Source of the DNA: Hyaloscypha bicolor E | Lineage: Eukaryota; Ascomycota; Leotiomycetes; Helotiales; Hyaloscyphaceae | Direction of reading: 5' to 3' | Assembly: GCF_002865645.1 (NCBI RefSeq) | Contig: NW_020194624.1 | Coordinates: 62,001-126,000 of the forward strand | Length of the DNA: 64,000 nucleotides | Shown: piece by piece, positions 12,811 through 28,214 of the stretch | Position numbering within the stretch: position 1 is the stretch's first letter | Layout: every line of letters begins with the position of its first letter | The notes under the pieces: generated by a model | The model's input: the letters and a program-made list of their open reading frames with translations, nothing else | Told to the model about the DNA's origin: nothing | The model's database searches: none | Translations under genes and position numbers: made by a program

Positions 12811-14910
12811 CCAGAAAACTATTATTTAATATTAAAGCTAGATATTATTATAAATCTTTATCTTAATTAATTTACTAGATTCTATATTTTAGTTTAATTA
12901 TAATAATTCGTTTAATACTATATTTTTATTTACTATTTTCTAGTTTTATTAGAGATAGTTCCGGATTTACTTAATTTAATAAAGAATTTTAAGAGTTCTT
13001 TTATAGCTTTTTTATATAAAAAACTAGATATATTTTTATAATTTCTAATAGTTTTAAAAAAATTAATATTTTTTTAAAATCTTAAATAAGTTCTTTATTT
13101 AATTTTTTAGCTTATAATTCAAATAATTAAATTTCTAATACTTTATAATAATTTATAATTTATTTTTAACTTTAAAATTAATTAAATAATAATATTTATT
13201 AGTTTATATTATATATTATTTATATATTTGATTTATTAATATTCTAGCTTTATTTTTATTTTTATTTTTCTTAAATAAATTAGTTTTAATAAAAGAGTTC
13301 TAATTTAAAGAAATATAAGACTTATAATTCTTTTTTATTATAAATAAAAACTAGCTAATAGTTTTATATTAAAAAAAGGCTTATTAGAAATTTATTATAA
13401 TAATTTATTTTAATTATTTTAATAATAAGTAATATATAAATATGGTCTTTAATTAAAATACTAATTAAAAAAATTTATTTATTTATTTATTTAAAAATAA
13501 TTAGTTATTAAAAGTTTAAGCTCTATATTTATTTAATATATTTTATAAAATAAAAATAAAAATATTAGCTATTTAATTATAATTATATCTTATATATATA
13601 TATTATAATTAAATACTTAAATAATTAATTTATAAATATAACTATTATATTATAATTTGCTTTACTTTTTTAATAATTTTTAAAGTTTATAATAATATAT
13701 TATTAAAAGTAATTAGAAACTAAATTAAACTTTTTGTTTTTTAGTATTTATAATCTTTATAAGTATAATAATTACTATAATATTAATTAATATTCTTATT
13801 TACAAATAATTAGTAATATTATTTCTTAAATAATTAATAAAGCTTTATAGATTTAAAATATTTTAAAAGAAATTTATTATATATTTTATAAATTAAAGTA
13901 ATTTATAAAAGTAATTCAAGAATTATTTAATTTTAATAATATAAAGTTTTTTATAATATAAAAAAAGACTATTTTCTAATATTTAAATATTACTTTTAAT
14001 TTAAACTATTATATATAACTTTTCTAGCTTTAATAATATATAATTATTTTATAAAATCTTATTTATTAGTTATAAGCTATTATATTTAGTAAAATTCTTT
14101 AATAAAACTTTTATAAAAATAATTATAATAGAGGCTATTAATAAAGCTTTTTAAAAAAAATTTAAAAAAATTTTCTAATAAAGATATATTTAGTTTTTAA
14201 AGCCGAATTTCGAATTAAATAAGCCGATTTTATAAAGTATTATAATAAGCTATAAAGTATAAATAATAACTCTAAATAAACTATTTATATAAAACTATAT
14301 AAAATTATATTACTTATTTTAAATTAAATAATTATTAAAAATTATATTATAAAGCTTTATATTTATAACGCAATTCTAATATTATATCTTATATAAAAGC
14401 TTTATATATAATCTAAAGAGCTTGCCTATTATTATATTAGACCTAGATTTTTTTTCTAATTTTATAAATATTTTATAAATTTATAAATTTATATATTTTA
14501 TTTTGAATTTATTATATATAAAATACTAATAAAGTAATTCTGTTTTATAAATATTAGTAATTATAATTTCTAATATAGGCCAGTTTTTAAATATAATTTT
14601 ATATATATTAATTGAAATTAATTATATAATTTAATATTATAATACTAGATCTAATAGCTTTAATAAAAAGTAATATAATTATTAGTATTTAATACTTCTA
14701 ATAATAAAAAAATAAGAAATAAATATAAAGAAATAAAATTACTTATATATTACTAATATAGCTAGCTTTTTAAAAATATTTATTACTAGAATTTAATTTA
14801 TTAATTTTTAATACTTTTTTTTTTTAGAAATAAAGTAATTCTTTATATATATAATTAATAAATTAGCTATTTGCGAAAATATAAAATATACTTTAATAAT
14901 AAAAAAGAGT
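12811..14910. repeat. Unclassified AT-rich RIP-degraded DNA
   Basis: Extremely AT-rich with stops in all frames. I found no reverse transcriptase, integrase or transposase motif on either strand. It is the target into which gypsy element B inserted (TTAAG duplication at 14911-14915). Confidence 0.5.
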
Positions 14911-14915
14911 TTAAG

Positions 14916-14961
14916 TATAATAGGTATATATAATAGTATATAGACAGGTATTAGATATTAT
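14916..14961 (+). repeat. Gypsy B 5' LTR, first fragment
   Basis: Matches the first 46 bp of the 3' LTR starting at 27906, up to the ATTAT where copia A inserted. It continues at 21283-21545. Confidence 0.9.
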
Positions 14962-15258
14962 TATTAGTTTACTAGTAATATATAATACTATTATATAAGT
15001 ATAGAAGTGCTATTTATATAAGATTAGTAAAGTTATTATTTAGAAGTAAGAATTATAGTATTATAGTATTAATATATAATTCCTAAATCTGCTAAGCCTA
15101 AAGGGGTCTAGTTTACTAGTCGAGTTACTAATAAAACGCAAGGTTATATAACTATATCCCATATCTCATATCTTATTACCTATATTCTATTACCTATATT
15201 CCATATCCCGTATCCCGTAACTATATATATAACTCCCAAAAAAATAGCTATACTAATA
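14962..15258 (-). repeat. Copia A LTR (3' LTR, left end)
   Basis: 297 bp, same length as the partner at 20981-21277. Includes duplicated CCTATATT-type segments absent from the copia C LTRs. Confidence 0.92.
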
Positions 15259-18200
15259 CTAGAAACTCTCTAAAAATACAAAAAATAATATTTCTTTCTA
15301 ATTACATATACATTCCCTAATCCGGCCTAGTATTAGATTTCCTAAATACTCTATATATCTATATTACTTCTGAGGTTTTGGTTATATACCAAAGGCTATA
15401 GCCTTTTATATATAACTTCTCTTCTTATAATATTCTCTTATTTTATATATTTATTTTCCGCCCTATTTATACTCGACCTATTTCTCTATATCTAATTATA
15501 TAGTATTCGTATTAATTAGGTACTTGAGGGTATTTATTAGTTTTGATTTTATTATGGAATTAGCAGGATTTAATTCTCTCTTAATTTACTTGACTTCTGT
15601 AATTTCTTATTATTTATATATCTAATAAAGGTATATTATATTAATTATTAGGTATTTCTCTCAAATAGTACCTAATTTAATAAGGTATTTATATAATGAC
15701 TTTAAATCCGTATAGATAACTAGTAGTAGTTCTATTTCTAGTACTTTATTAATTATAGATTTAACTAAAGCGCCTATATTAAAACTATAAGCTATATTAT
15801 AGAGTTCTAAAACTAGAATACTTCTAGTAATTCTCTTATATTTAGTAAAGAACTAGTAAATAATATTAGTATATCTAGTTCTATTTACTAGAACTAGAAT
15901 ATATCCGATTTGAGAGAAAAGATCTCTATTATTTATAAATAAAGTATTTATAAAAATAATTAAATATAAGAACTTCTTTACTAGCTTTATAAATCTCAGT
16001 TCTCTAGTAGTATTCTTAATTTACTATTAAATATATTTATTAAGTGCCTTTATATTAGTTTCCGAGGGTTTAATAATTTGAGTAGTAATTAATAGGTTAT
16101 ATAAAGCTTCTAATTAATAAACTAATATAATATATACTTCTTTTATATATTAGGTAATATATTAGTTCTTAATAGAGAGATTTTAATAAATAGTACCCCT
16201 ATTACTTATAGTAATAGTATTCTTTATAGAAATAGTTCGGAGGTTCTTATACTAGTATTCTTATATAAGAGTAATTCTAGTAGTATTTATATAAATAATA
16301 CTTCTATTAAATTTGAGATTATAATTAAAAGTAAGGAATTCACGCTCCTTAGCCAAGAACTTAGCCTTATAGAGCTTTAGTTACTTTATTTTTGCAAAAT
16401 TATTAGTTTTAATAAATAAGGTATTATTAGTTTAAAGGCTAATAATTCCGAAAGATTACTTGCTATAGAATAGGTAAGAGTTATAAGTTAATTATTTCAT
16501 AGAAAGCTTATTAATATAATAGGAATAGTAAGTCTTAAACTAGTAATTCCTAGCTTCTGGTATATTATATAGTAGTTTTATAACCTTTAGAATAGAATTA
16601 TCTTTTAGATTTAGCTCTCTAGTAAGCTTATAGGATAAATTAATATAGAAATTATAATTAAGTAAGGTTATTAATTAGATATAAGCTTGCAAGATATTAT
16701 ATAAATATAATTCTATAGTATTTATTATTATAGTAATAATACTAAGAATAATTCTCTGGCTAATATATTAGATAATAAGTAATTATATTAATATTATATA
16801 TTTCTTACTATTATTATAAGTTTAGATAACTAGTCTCGACTTCTTAAGCTCTTTCTCTATATTCTTATTCTTAATCTTATTAATAAACCGGGAGTTAAAA
16901 ATATATATCTTCTTTAGTACCTGAGATCTAGAAATAACCTCAAATATACTCTTTTTTAGAAGGCTAATAACTTTAACTTAACGGGAATTCTTATATAGTT
17001 TATTATCCTATAGGAATACTATAATATCCGGGATCTTATAAGAATGTCCTCTATTATGCTTTAGTAGAATAGCAGGAGAAATTATAGCTATATTACTTTT
17101 AGCTTTACTATTAGATTCGGGAACAGGTTCAAGTTCGGGGCTATTAGTAATAATCTTAATATCCCTTATATAAAAGGGCTTTATAGAGATTAAATAGAAG
17201 GTAATATTACTATATAATAGAGCTAGTATATAGTTCTCTTTATTAATAGCTACTAGCTTATATAATTCTTTCCAATTACTAGATTAACTAGTATTTCCTT
17301 TATACTAAATAAAAATATTTGAATTCAGAGATAGTTTATAGATATTAGTAATACTAGAACTATTTCGGGTATTTAAAGCATTTATAATTTAATATCTAGT
17401 TTAAAGCTTCTGAATTTCTATTATTACTTTTTTAAATACCGCTAATTACTATAATATAATAGGTAATAAGGTATTATATTTGGTTATTTAAGGTAAAGTA
17501 CTATAAACTAAAAGAATTAGGATAATACTATTAGGTTCTATAAAGTTATTAATAGCCTTAAAAGCTATTTGAAATATGATATCCTTATTAATTCTATTAA
17601 CTTTAGCTATAATAATAAGATAGATATATTAGATCGGGCCATAATAGTATTCTATAATTCCGACGGAGTTATAAGCTTCTATAGGAATAATCTTAACCTT
17701 AGTTCCTATAGTATTTATAAGCTAAGTAAATTCCTTACTAGTAAACTGCTTTCTAGTATCTATTATAATCTAATTAGAAGGGCCTAAATAGTTATTAATC
17801 TAGTATTACTTGAGTATATCTCAGATATATATTATACTAATATTCTGGAGCTATTAGCCGGCTTAATATTAAGTGCCTTTATTAATAATATAAAGTATAG
17901 GCTTATCGGAAATATAGAAAATATTAATAATAATAAAATAGTTAAAGCTAATATTATCTTTTAGATTAAACTTGAATTATCCGGATAATTAGCTATATTT
18001 CTAGTATTACTTATAATACTTTATAAGGTACTTAAGGGCTTTTATATTAATATTATAGCCTGCTTATTCTAGTATATTTCGGAGCTTACTAATAAATAGA
18101 TAACTAAAATAATAATATAGATATTATAATTTGACCTCTATAAAAAAGCAGGGATTATAAATAAAGAATTCGGAAATAAAGCCTTATAGTATAATATTTT

Positions 18201-20980
18201 AAAGCAAGAAAGAATATCCAAAATATTATACTATAAGTATATATTTTCTTATAGAAATAATAAAATAATTAGTAAGATTATTAAAATAGACCCCTAGCTT
18301 ATTTATATTAGCTAAACTAAGCAAAAATAAAGTCTTTAAAAGTATAATATAGAATTATACTTACCTAATTAATATACTTACTATTATAAATCTAATAAAA
18401 GATATAAATCTAATACTAAACTAGATATTAACTTGACTTTTAGTAATTTCATTAAGTTTAATACTATTATTAGTTTACTAGAGAGCTTGGAATTAGTTAG
18501 AACTAGTAGTTAAGTATCTAGAGATTCCGGTATTAATTATAACTTTATAAAAGCAGTAAGTATTATATCTTAATATATTATTAATTATAAAAGTCTAGGT
18601 ATTTTCTATTAAGAGTTTAATAGGCTCTAAGATATAATTTTCGCCTATTATCTAGTATATAAGGAAAAGGGAAATAAGGTTATCTATAAGAGTATTAGTT
18701 ATAGTTATTAGTAAAGCAGGAGTAATAGAAGTAGCTAAAAAGCTCTTAATTAAAATAAAGTAAGAATCTGGATAGTCTTTCTCTTCTTTATCCGTTTCTG
18801 CTAATAAAGCCTTAAAAGCATTATTTATTAGTTCGTTTTTATTACTTTTATTACCCTCTTTGCCTTTGGCTTTAGTAATATACTATATATAAGTACTACT
18901 AAAGCATTTATTAAAGTTATAGGTATTTCGGGATCTAAACTAATAGATATTTCTATTCCTAAATCGAGCCTTCTCAGTCTTTTATTTCTTTAGTATATGC
19001 TTTTATAAGTAATATTCGGGTTTCTTATATATAAAACATAACTTCGGGATATAATTATTATAATTACAGGACTTAGAGTAGTTATTACAGGTTCCGAAGT
19101 TATGGCTAGGTCTATATTAACGATTTCCGGAGAGATAATAGCTTAGAGGGTTCTAAAAGTAGTATTATTAATTAGTAAAGAAAATTTCGGGATTAGCTTA
19201 TTATTTACTCTCGTATATAGTAATAAATAACTAGAACTTATTAATAAGCTAGCCGAGATTTATAGGAGAATCTGAGATTATATATCTATATATCCGGAAG
19301 CCTTAGTAAGAAGTAATAATCTTATTATAAAGGAATTTGGTATTTTGCAAATTAAGTATAAAACTATACTATAATTAATATAGTTTATTAATTAGTAATT
19401 AAATAGTTTCAAATATTATCTTTTCCGGAAATTTAGCTATTATAAAAGCTAATATAATAATATTTTATTTATCTAAATTTTAATATTTAAATTCAGGGCC
19501 TTTAAAAAAGCTATAAATATTAATATAAGCCTCTTTATATATATATTAAGAAAGCTAGTTACTATAGAAATAGTCTTGAGCTAGTTTCTTTAGTATAATA
19601 GGAAAAGCTCGCATTAGTACCTTTTATAAAAGCTCTATATATTAATAGATATTAAGGAAAATAGTAAGTTTATAATTAAAATTATTATTAGATTTATTAT
19701 ACTTTTGCTTTTTAGTATAGATCTTAGTAACTTCCCGGATAAGTCTTATAGTTAAAGGGAATTAGGGGTTATTTACATATAATTACAGTAATAATAGTAA
19801 TAAGAATATATTATTTATTTCTAAAGCTTTTATACTAGTATATAAATCTAGTAAAGATATAGGATATAGTAGTAAAGGAAGTAATAAAAGAAGTAATAGT
19901 AATATAGAAATATTAAAAATAATAGGTTCTAGGTATTTGTTTTTTATAAGAGTAATAAAGCCTAATAGAATTAGTTCCTTAATAAGATCTAGTCTAGCTA
20001 CTAATATATCCTTATTTAACTATATATATTATTTATTCTCTTTTATAATAATATATAAGGTATTTATAATAGTATTAGTACTATTATTCTATTATATAAA
20101 TATATTACTATACTAAAGAATTTTATATAAATATAGTATCTCCGGGAATTCGAATTTATTAAAGTTCCCTTAATAAGTAAAGTTCTTAAAGTTATATCTA
20201 AATAGCTCCCAAAAGTTATTATTAACTATTTTATAGAAAATATATTAAAATAACTTAATATTTAAGAACTTAGTTATCTCGTTTATCTTAATAAAGTTCA
20301 GGTTAATCCTATATTTCTACTTTCTTATTAATTCCTTGAAATTATTATTATTTATAAAATAATTAGATTAGATAAATCTAATAAAGGAATTATTTACTAT
20401 AGTATATTCTGCTATTATATATTCTATAGGCTTATATCTAGTTTAAGATATAGTAGTTTATAAGGAGAATAGATTTATAAGAAAAAAAGTAGTTTATAAG
20501 GTAAATAGTTTATAATAGGTATTATATTCGAGGTAAAAATTTTGTCTATAATAAGAAATTTAGGAAGTGAAATTTAAGAAGTAAAATATCGAGATTCCGG
20601 GAGAACTTAATAGTTCTAAAGCTTAAAAGCCCTAGAGATTTAAAAGAAAATAGTTTTTAAAAGAGTTTTATAGGAATTAAATAAGAATAGAATAGAATAG
20701 TTAAATAGCTAACCATTTTAGTATTTAGTAAAATCAAGTACTTTTCCTGCCTATATAACCGAATTATAGGTAATAGAACTAATAAATATTTCTCTCTTTA
20801 ATATAGTATAATCGGGCCTTAGTAAAATTAAGTATCTTTCTTGCTTATATAACCGAATTATAAATAATAGAATTAATAGTTATTTCCTCTTTAACTAGAA
20901 TAATAGCTTTGCCTCTAAGTAATCGAATCTTAGATAAGTATTGCTTAATTCTTTCTAATCTATAAATACTAACTAATTAG

Positions 20981-21277
20981 TATTAGTTTATTAGTAATAT
21001 ATAGTACTATTATATAGATATAGAAGTATTATTTATATAAGGTTAGTAAAGTTATTATTTAGAAGTAAGAATTATAGTATTATAATATTAATATATAATT
21101 CCTAAATCTACTAAGTCTAAAGGAATCTAGTTTACTAGTTAAGTTACTAATAAGATATAAGGTTATATAATTATATCCCGTATCTTATATCCCATTACCT
21201 ATATTTCATTACCTATATCCCGTATCTCGTATCTCGTAACTATATATATAACTCCCAAAGAAATAGTTATACTAATA
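20981..21277 (-). repeat. Copia A LTR (5' LTR, right end)
   Basis: 297 bp, followed by ATTAT and then the rest of the gypsy LTR. The primer-binding side is to its left. Confidence 0.92.
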
Positions 21278-21282
21278 ATTAT

Positions 21283-21545
21283 AGATCTAGTTTCCTATTT
21301 TAGGTAAAGCTTATAATTAGAATTATATGAATTATATAGGATTATATTTCCTAGTTAAGTAAAGTACTTTATAGACTTGGCTAAGTACTAGGGAATATAT
21401 AGAGAGACGCTCCTAGCTTTAGAAAAAGGCATTAATTAGTCTTTTATTAGAATTAATTCTTGGAATTAGTTATATTTATAAGTATTACTTTATAGCTTAT
21501 TTACTTTAACTATTTATATATTACCCTATTATTATATACCTTATA
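21283..21545 (+). repeat. Gypsy B 5' LTR, second fragment
   Basis: Second 263 bp of the gypsy 5' LTR. Aligns with 27952-28214, differing mostly by transitions. Confidence 0.9.
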
Positions 21546-24500
21546 TTCTAATTAATCTAACCTTCGGGAAGTAGTTTATTATAAGATAATTAAGCTATTA
21601 ATAAATAAAACTATTAATAGCTAGAGTATTAACTAGAAAAAGTACCTTTACTATTACTAAAGTAACCTAACCGGATATCTAGAAAAGTACCTAGTTAAGT
21701 ACTTTTTATATTACCTAGTTAGGAGAAGGAAGTAAAACTTAGATATTTCTAGAACTAGCTAGTAAAATAATAATAATAAAGAAATTAGTAGTAGCTTACT
21801 ATTATATTACTAAGTTAGAAGCAGAGATATAATAAAGAGAAGATCTAGAGAAGCTAGAAGCTCAAATCTATTATTTTAAAAATATTCTAATATCCGGTAT
21901 AGAATCTATTATATTCCCGGTAATATTCTTAGTTTAGAGAACTCTAAAAACCCGAGAATTACATACTTACTAGAGAAAAAGTATTAAAGAAGCCTAGAAC
22001 TTTTTTATTAGATAGAGTTAAAGTAATATAAAAATAATAAGATTACCTAGGCTACTAATATAATAAAGGTTATATATTATATTTCTTATTTTAAGAATAT
22101 AGCCAGAAATATCTAAAAGTATAGAGAATAATTAATAGGTATTAATATTATAGATTAGGAGACCTTTATTAAGTTTATAAAGAATTCTATTTTAGATCCA
22201 GAAAACTATAATAATAATATCTTTACTAAGTTTAAAAATATTAAATAATAGCTAGGCTAAAATATCTAAAGCTTTATATCTTATTTAGATAGCCTATTAG
22301 ATAACTTGGGATATACGGGTTTATTATAAGAGTAGAATAACTTATTTAGTAGCTTGAGGTAAGAGATTTGAAATAAGATTAATTATTAAAGAAATACTTT
22401 ATAAGAAAAAGAAAAGCCTATTTCTATAGCTATAAGAATTAAAAATAATTTAAATCTATTTACTTAAATAAAACGTAATAATAAGCTAACGGAATAGTAA
22501 AAGAAAGGAAATAAGAGAAAAAAGAAAGGAAATAATAAAGAGAAATAAAAGAGAAATATATTTTTATTATAAGATTTATAAAACCGGAATAATAAAAATA
22601 TAGTAATAGGATTTAATATAATACCCGTATTAGGATTTATAAGACCAGGTATAATTTGCTTTACTTACTAGAAAAAGAATTAATATATTACTATTTACCT
22701 AAATTAGAAGAAACCGACTTACTATAACTATAATAAGTCTAGCTATAAATTATATAAGTGCCTAGAACTAAAAAAGCCGGGAAATAAATATATCCTATAA
22801 TAGTTATACTTATTTATACTATAAAGAATAAGGCTCATAAAACAAGAATAGTAATTAAGGTTATTATTAAAATAAGGAAAAATAAATAAAGAATTAGAAT
22901 ATTAGTTAATTCGGGTATAGAAACTAATTATATAAAAAGAAGATTAGCTTTAGATATAGGTATTTTATTAATATTAAAAGTAACTTCTTTATCTTTACTA
23001 AAGGAAAAGAAAATCTATTTATATAAAGATTATATTTTTAGGATTATTACCGAGAATATACTAGGAAACTAAAGAAAAGCTAATATATATTTTATATTAT
23101 GTAATTTTAATCTAAATTATATTAATATAATACTTGAATTCTTATAGCTTTACTAGATTAATTCCCTAATTTCTTTTAGGGAAATAATATAGAGATATTA
23201 GATTTAATTATAGAAGATTAAAGTTCTAAATACTAGGAAGTTTACTAAAGTAATAAAGTATAAGATATATGTTTTTCTATTAATTACCTATTCTATAATA
23301 AATAGCTAAAGAATTATTACTATTATTATAAACGGGATAAATATACTTCCTAAGAAATATTAGGATCTTTTCCGAGTATTCTTTATAAAGGCTATAGATA
23401 TACTATTTAATTATTATATAATAAAGTATTATATAGATCTAGAACCAGGGTCCTAACTATTATATAGTCCTATATATACTTTATTAGAAAGGAAGCTTAA
23501 AGTTCTTCGGGAATATTTTAATACTAGCTTAGAAAAGAAATAGATTTATTATTTTATTAGCCTAGCTAATACTTTAATTATATTTATTCTAAAGAAAGAA
23601 AGTAGTCTATATCTATATATTAATTATTAGAATCTAAATAGAATTATTATTAAGAACTAAATACTATTACTACTTATTAGTAAAATAATAAATAAGCTTT
23701 ATATAATAAAGATATATATAAAGCTAAACTTAAAGAATACTTATTATTAGTTATAAATATAAGAGAGTAATAAATAAAAAATAGTATTTCAAATATACTA
23801 TAAATATTTTAAATATTATATTATGTTTTTTAGACTATCTAATATTCTAGTAATATTTCAGATATATATTAATTATATATTAGTAGGCCTTATAAATATT
23901 ATTTATATAGTTTATCTAAATAATATTTTGATTTATTTAGAGAACTTAGAATAATATATAATAGTAGTCTAATATATACTTAAGTAATTATAATAATACT
24001 AGCTTTTTATAAACTTAGTAAAATACGAGTTTAATATAGAGAAAATAAAGTTCCTGGGATTTATAATTAGCCTAAATAATATAAAAATAGAAGCTAGCCG
24101 GGTTATAGTTATTAGGAAATAGCCGGCTCTAAAGAATAATATCTAAGAAATCTAAGTATTTCTGGGATTTACTAACTTTTATTAAAAATTTATTTATAAA
24201 TATTCTAGAATAATAAAAAAATTAACTAATTTATTAAAAATTAGTAGAAACCTATAATATTATCTTAGCTAGATAGATAAGGCAAATAAAGCTTTTAAGA
24301 AGCTATAAATTATATTTATAATAGTACTAATTCTTTATTATTTTAACCTAGCCTTAAAAATTTATATAGAAATAAATACTTTAGAATTCGTAATTATAGA
24401 TATAATTTCCTAGCTCTTTAGTAAAAGGGCAGAAGCCAGGTAATACTCTATTATCTTTTATTTAAAGAAAATAACTATTAATTAAGAATAAATATAAGAT

Positions 24501-27500
24501 ATATAATTCTAAACTCTTAGTTATTATTTTAATATTCTATATTTAGTAATATTGCCTAATATATATCCGGTATACTATTATTATTAAAACAAATTATAAT
24601 AACTTAAAATACTTTATAACTAAGAGAAAACTAAATAATTAATAAATAAGATAAATAAAGGAACTAGTTATCTTTAACTTTATTTTAAAGTACTAGCCAA
24701 GGTATAGTAATCTTATTAATAGGCTATTAAGAAAGCCAGACTTTATAGTAAGAGTAAATAAAAATACTTTATTACCTATATTTTATAATAAGCTATAGAA
24801 TATAGAATAGAAAGCCCTATAAGTAATAGTAATAGAATACTATACTATTCCTATAATACTATAATTTAAGGCCTAAGAAAAAGGAAATAAGTATTTCTTA
24901 ATTAGTAAGATACTAAGGAATTCTAAAAAAGAAATTTATTTTAATAATAAAATAATACCGGAGATATTACTACTTAAGTCTATTACTAGTATAGCTAGTT
25001 ATAAATAATATATATTACGGATTCTAGTTATATAGATAGCTAGGTCTGAAATAGTATATAAGAAAAACAGAGAAATATTACTTGAATTATTATTATAATA
25101 CTAAAGGCTTAATCTATTAGTATAATACTAGTAATATAAATAATTCTTAAAAGAGATCTTTACTAGAGCTATTAAGACTTAGGAACTTAATATATCTAGA
25201 TTATTAAGATATCGGGATACTATTTATATACTAAATAAGCTAGCTCTTAAAAAAGAATTACTATAAGCTAACTATAATAATTCTATAAGTAGGTATTTTA
25301 GTACTAGTAAAATACTAGAGATTCTCTAGAGAAAGTACTTCTAGTAAAGTATAAAAAAGAATATAAAAAATTATATTAGAACTTGCCTTATATATTAATA
25401 AACTAAGGTAAAGAAATATCTACTATATAATATACTTAGTTTATTCTTTCTCTTCTCTAAGCTATAGTAAGAAATTACTATAAACTTTATTATAGGACTA
25501 TTTCTTTCTAGGTTTTATAGTAAGATATATAATTTTATACTTGTTATTATTAATAGATATATGAAAATAGTATAATATATTCCGATTACTAAGAAAATCT
25601 CGGTTCTTGAATTAGTAAAGCTATTTATATATTATATTATTAAAAACTTTAGTATATTTATAGATATAACTTCTAATAAAGAATCTGTTTTTATAAGCAA
25701 GTTCTATTTAAGTTTATATTTCTATTTAAAGGTTTAATAATAGCTAAATATAATATTTCATTTATAAACTAATAAATAAACCAAAAATCTGAACTAAACT
25801 CTAGAATAGTACTTAAGGTATTATATTAGTTACTAGTAAAATAACTAGATAATAAAGCTTACTCTTATAGAATTTATATATTTAATAATAGGAATTTCTT
25901 TATTCTATATATTATACGGATTTTATTCTAGTATTAAACTATATATTAAGGATAATATTTCAGAAAAAGAAATATTAGTAATATAAGAAAAAATATAGAG
26001 AATTTAAATAAAACAGGAAATACTAGAGAAGTAATAGTAAGAAGTAATAGATATATAGAAAAAGTACTATAATAAGAAATATATTAATAAGGAATTTAAT
26101 ATATATAATAAAGTTATATTTTATATAAAGAATATTCGGTAGTTATAATCTAGTATAAAGCTAGTAAATAGATATCTCGGCTTCTTTAAAGTTCTAGAAA
26201 TTATAGGAATATATAAATAAATATACTACTTAAAATTATTATTATTATATTAGATCTATAATATTTTCTATATTTTTCTCTTAGATTTATAATACTTATA
26301 AGCTAGTACTATAATAGAACCAGAACTAGTTAAGATTAAGAATAAAGAGGAATTCGAGGTAAAATCTATTATAGCTTATAAAAAGAATAAAAAAGAAAGA
26401 AAATATCTTATTTATTAGAAGGGCTATTTACTAATAGATAATATATAGGAATTATAAAATAATCTAGAGAATATAGCTCAAGAATTACAAGAATACTTAG
26501 AAAAAAGTAATATTATAATACTATTAGCTAAATAGAAATATAAAAGATAAATACTTTTATTAGGAAACTATTAAAAACCATATATTTATTCTTAGAAAAG
26601 CTATATAAAAATTATTAAGAATTTCAAAAATTCTAATTTCTATATCCTATAAATATCCTATTCTTATAACTATTCTCTATTATTCTTATTATTATTTTTA
26701 TTAGGATTCTCTCGAGAAATAAGTAATAAATTAGCCTATAAAGGTATTAGCTATTAGTAAGAAATAAGGAAAAAGTAAGCTTACTTAATACTAAAGAATA
26801 TTAATTATATTATTAAGAGTACTTTATATTTATACTAAGCTAATAAGAATTACTTAACCTATTTCTTAGATTATTAGAGAAATCTATTAGCCTTAAATAA
26901 TAGCTTTAATATAGAAAAAGAATAGTAACTGCCTTTTTTCTTTTAGGTAAAGATTAGGAAAGATATTTATATATATTAATAACTTAAAGAAAATAATTTA
27001 ATTATTATATTATATATATTTAAGGAACCTTAAATAATATTAGAATAGGGAATAAAAAAAGGAATTTATAACTTATAGGATTATATTTCTTATTCTTAGA
27101 ATAGTAGTAATTATATATCGAGTAATTATTACTTTTAATATAAATAAGATTAGGAAACTTAGTAATATTCTTAGAATAATAAAAATAGTAAGAGCAAATT
27201 AAAAATATAGAAGTATTAGCTAAATAAATAGTAATAGGCTAATAAATACCAAAAAAAGTATTTATCTTAATAAATAAAAAAATAGAAAAGAGAATTAGAA
27301 AAGAACTTAAATAAAGTTTAAAGAAGCTTAAAAGAGCTTAAAGAAGCTTAAAAAAGGCTTAAAGAAAGAAAGCAAGAGATAAGAAGAAGCTAAATATAAT
27401 ATTGTAATTAGAGAGAAAGAAAATTAGTTAGTAGAAAAAGAGAGGCCTTTTTATAATATCCTCTTTCCAAATAGTAATTATGAATTTAGAACTAGTTTTA

Positions 27501-27905
27501 TACTAGAAATATCTAGAAAATTCTAAAAAAGGGATTTATAAATAAACTAGAAAATTGAATTAACTTTTCTAAGCTCTTGGGCCTATAAAGTAATAATTTA
27601 TTTATAAATAAAGGCTAAATTGGAATTTATAAACTAATTAGAAAACCAGAAGAGCTTTATATCTAATAGTATATATTATATCTATACTATTTTTATAAGA
27701 GAGAATTACTAGAAATAATTTATAAGTTAACCGGATAGGATTAGTAAACTATATTTTTAATTCTATTACCTAATATAATAATAGAGTAATTATAGGAAGT
27801 TTTTAGGAAGAACTAGTAGCCGGGAAAAGTTTTAGGAAATTATTTATAAAGCTATTTACGGTTTTCTTAGGCCTCTTGGGAATAAGAGCCTAGAAAAAAA
27901 GTTAA

Positions 27906-28214
27906 TATAATAAGTATATATAATAGTATATAGATAAGAATTAGATATTATAGATTTAGTTTTCTATTTTGTATAAAGCTTATAATCGGATTTATATAGA
28001 TTATATAGGATTATATTTCCTAGTTAAGTAAAGTACTTTATAGACTTAACTAAATACTAGGGAATATATAGAGAAATACTTCTAGCTTTAGAAAGAGGTA
28101 TTAATTAGTCTTTTATTAGAATTAATTCTTGAAATTAGTTATATTTATAAGTATTACTTTATAGCTTACTTACCTTAATTACTTATATATTACCTTATTA
28201 TTACGTGCCTTATA
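27906..28214 (+). repeat. Gypsy B 3' LTR
   Basis: 309 bp, preceded by a purine run (GAAAAAAAG) that suits a polypurine tract and followed by the TTAAG target duplication. Confidence 0.9.

Larger units (their letters stand above)
14962..21277 (-). mobile_element. Copia element A: complete Ty1/copia retrotransposon nested in gypsy B LTR
   Basis: A 6316-bp element with two 297-bp LTRs (14962-15258 and 20981-21277) that start TATTAG and end CTAATA, the RIP-altered form of TG...CA ends. The 5-bp duplication ATTAT lies at 14957-14961 and 21278-21282; the empty site is seen in the intact gypsy 3' LTR. Coding is on the minus strand. The gag zinc knuckle lies near 18.98-19.1 kb (C-F-I-C-K-K-P then Y-Y for the next Cys-Trp). 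The reverse transcriptase motif near 16.4 kb reads TNNTLFI, expected as TDDTLFI. Many stops; not functional. A PBS-like segment next to the right LTR is shared with copia C. Confidence 0.93.
14916..28214 (+). mobile_element. Gypsy element B: chromodomain Ty3/gypsy retrotransposon (RIP-degraded), split by copia A
   Basis: Full-length but dead chromovirus. Target duplication TTAAG is at 14911-14915 and 28215-28219. The 5' LTR is 14916-14961 plus 21283-21545 (309 bp once the nested copia and its duplicated ATTAT are removed); the 3' LTR is 27906-28214 (309 bp). Element length without the insert is about 6978 bp. Plus-strand domain remains, in order: protease LVNSG (from LVDSG) near 22.9 kb; reverse transcriptase with FRLSN and YLNN (from YLDD) at 23913-23924; RNase H near 24.35-24.56 kb; integrase zinc-binding region at about 25.26-25.42 kb and core to 25.9 kb; chromodomain at about 26.35-26.54 kb (EFEV...KGY). 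Aspartate-to-asparagine and tryptophan-to-stop changes match RIP. In living relatives the chromodomain guides insertion to heterochromatin. Confidence 0.92.

Noticed and set aside
17569..17787. 72-codon plus-strand open frame inside copia A
   Set aside because: It lies antisense to the degraded pol of copia A and consists of low-complexity Asn/Ile/Ser-rich sequence; chance survival in RIP DNA.
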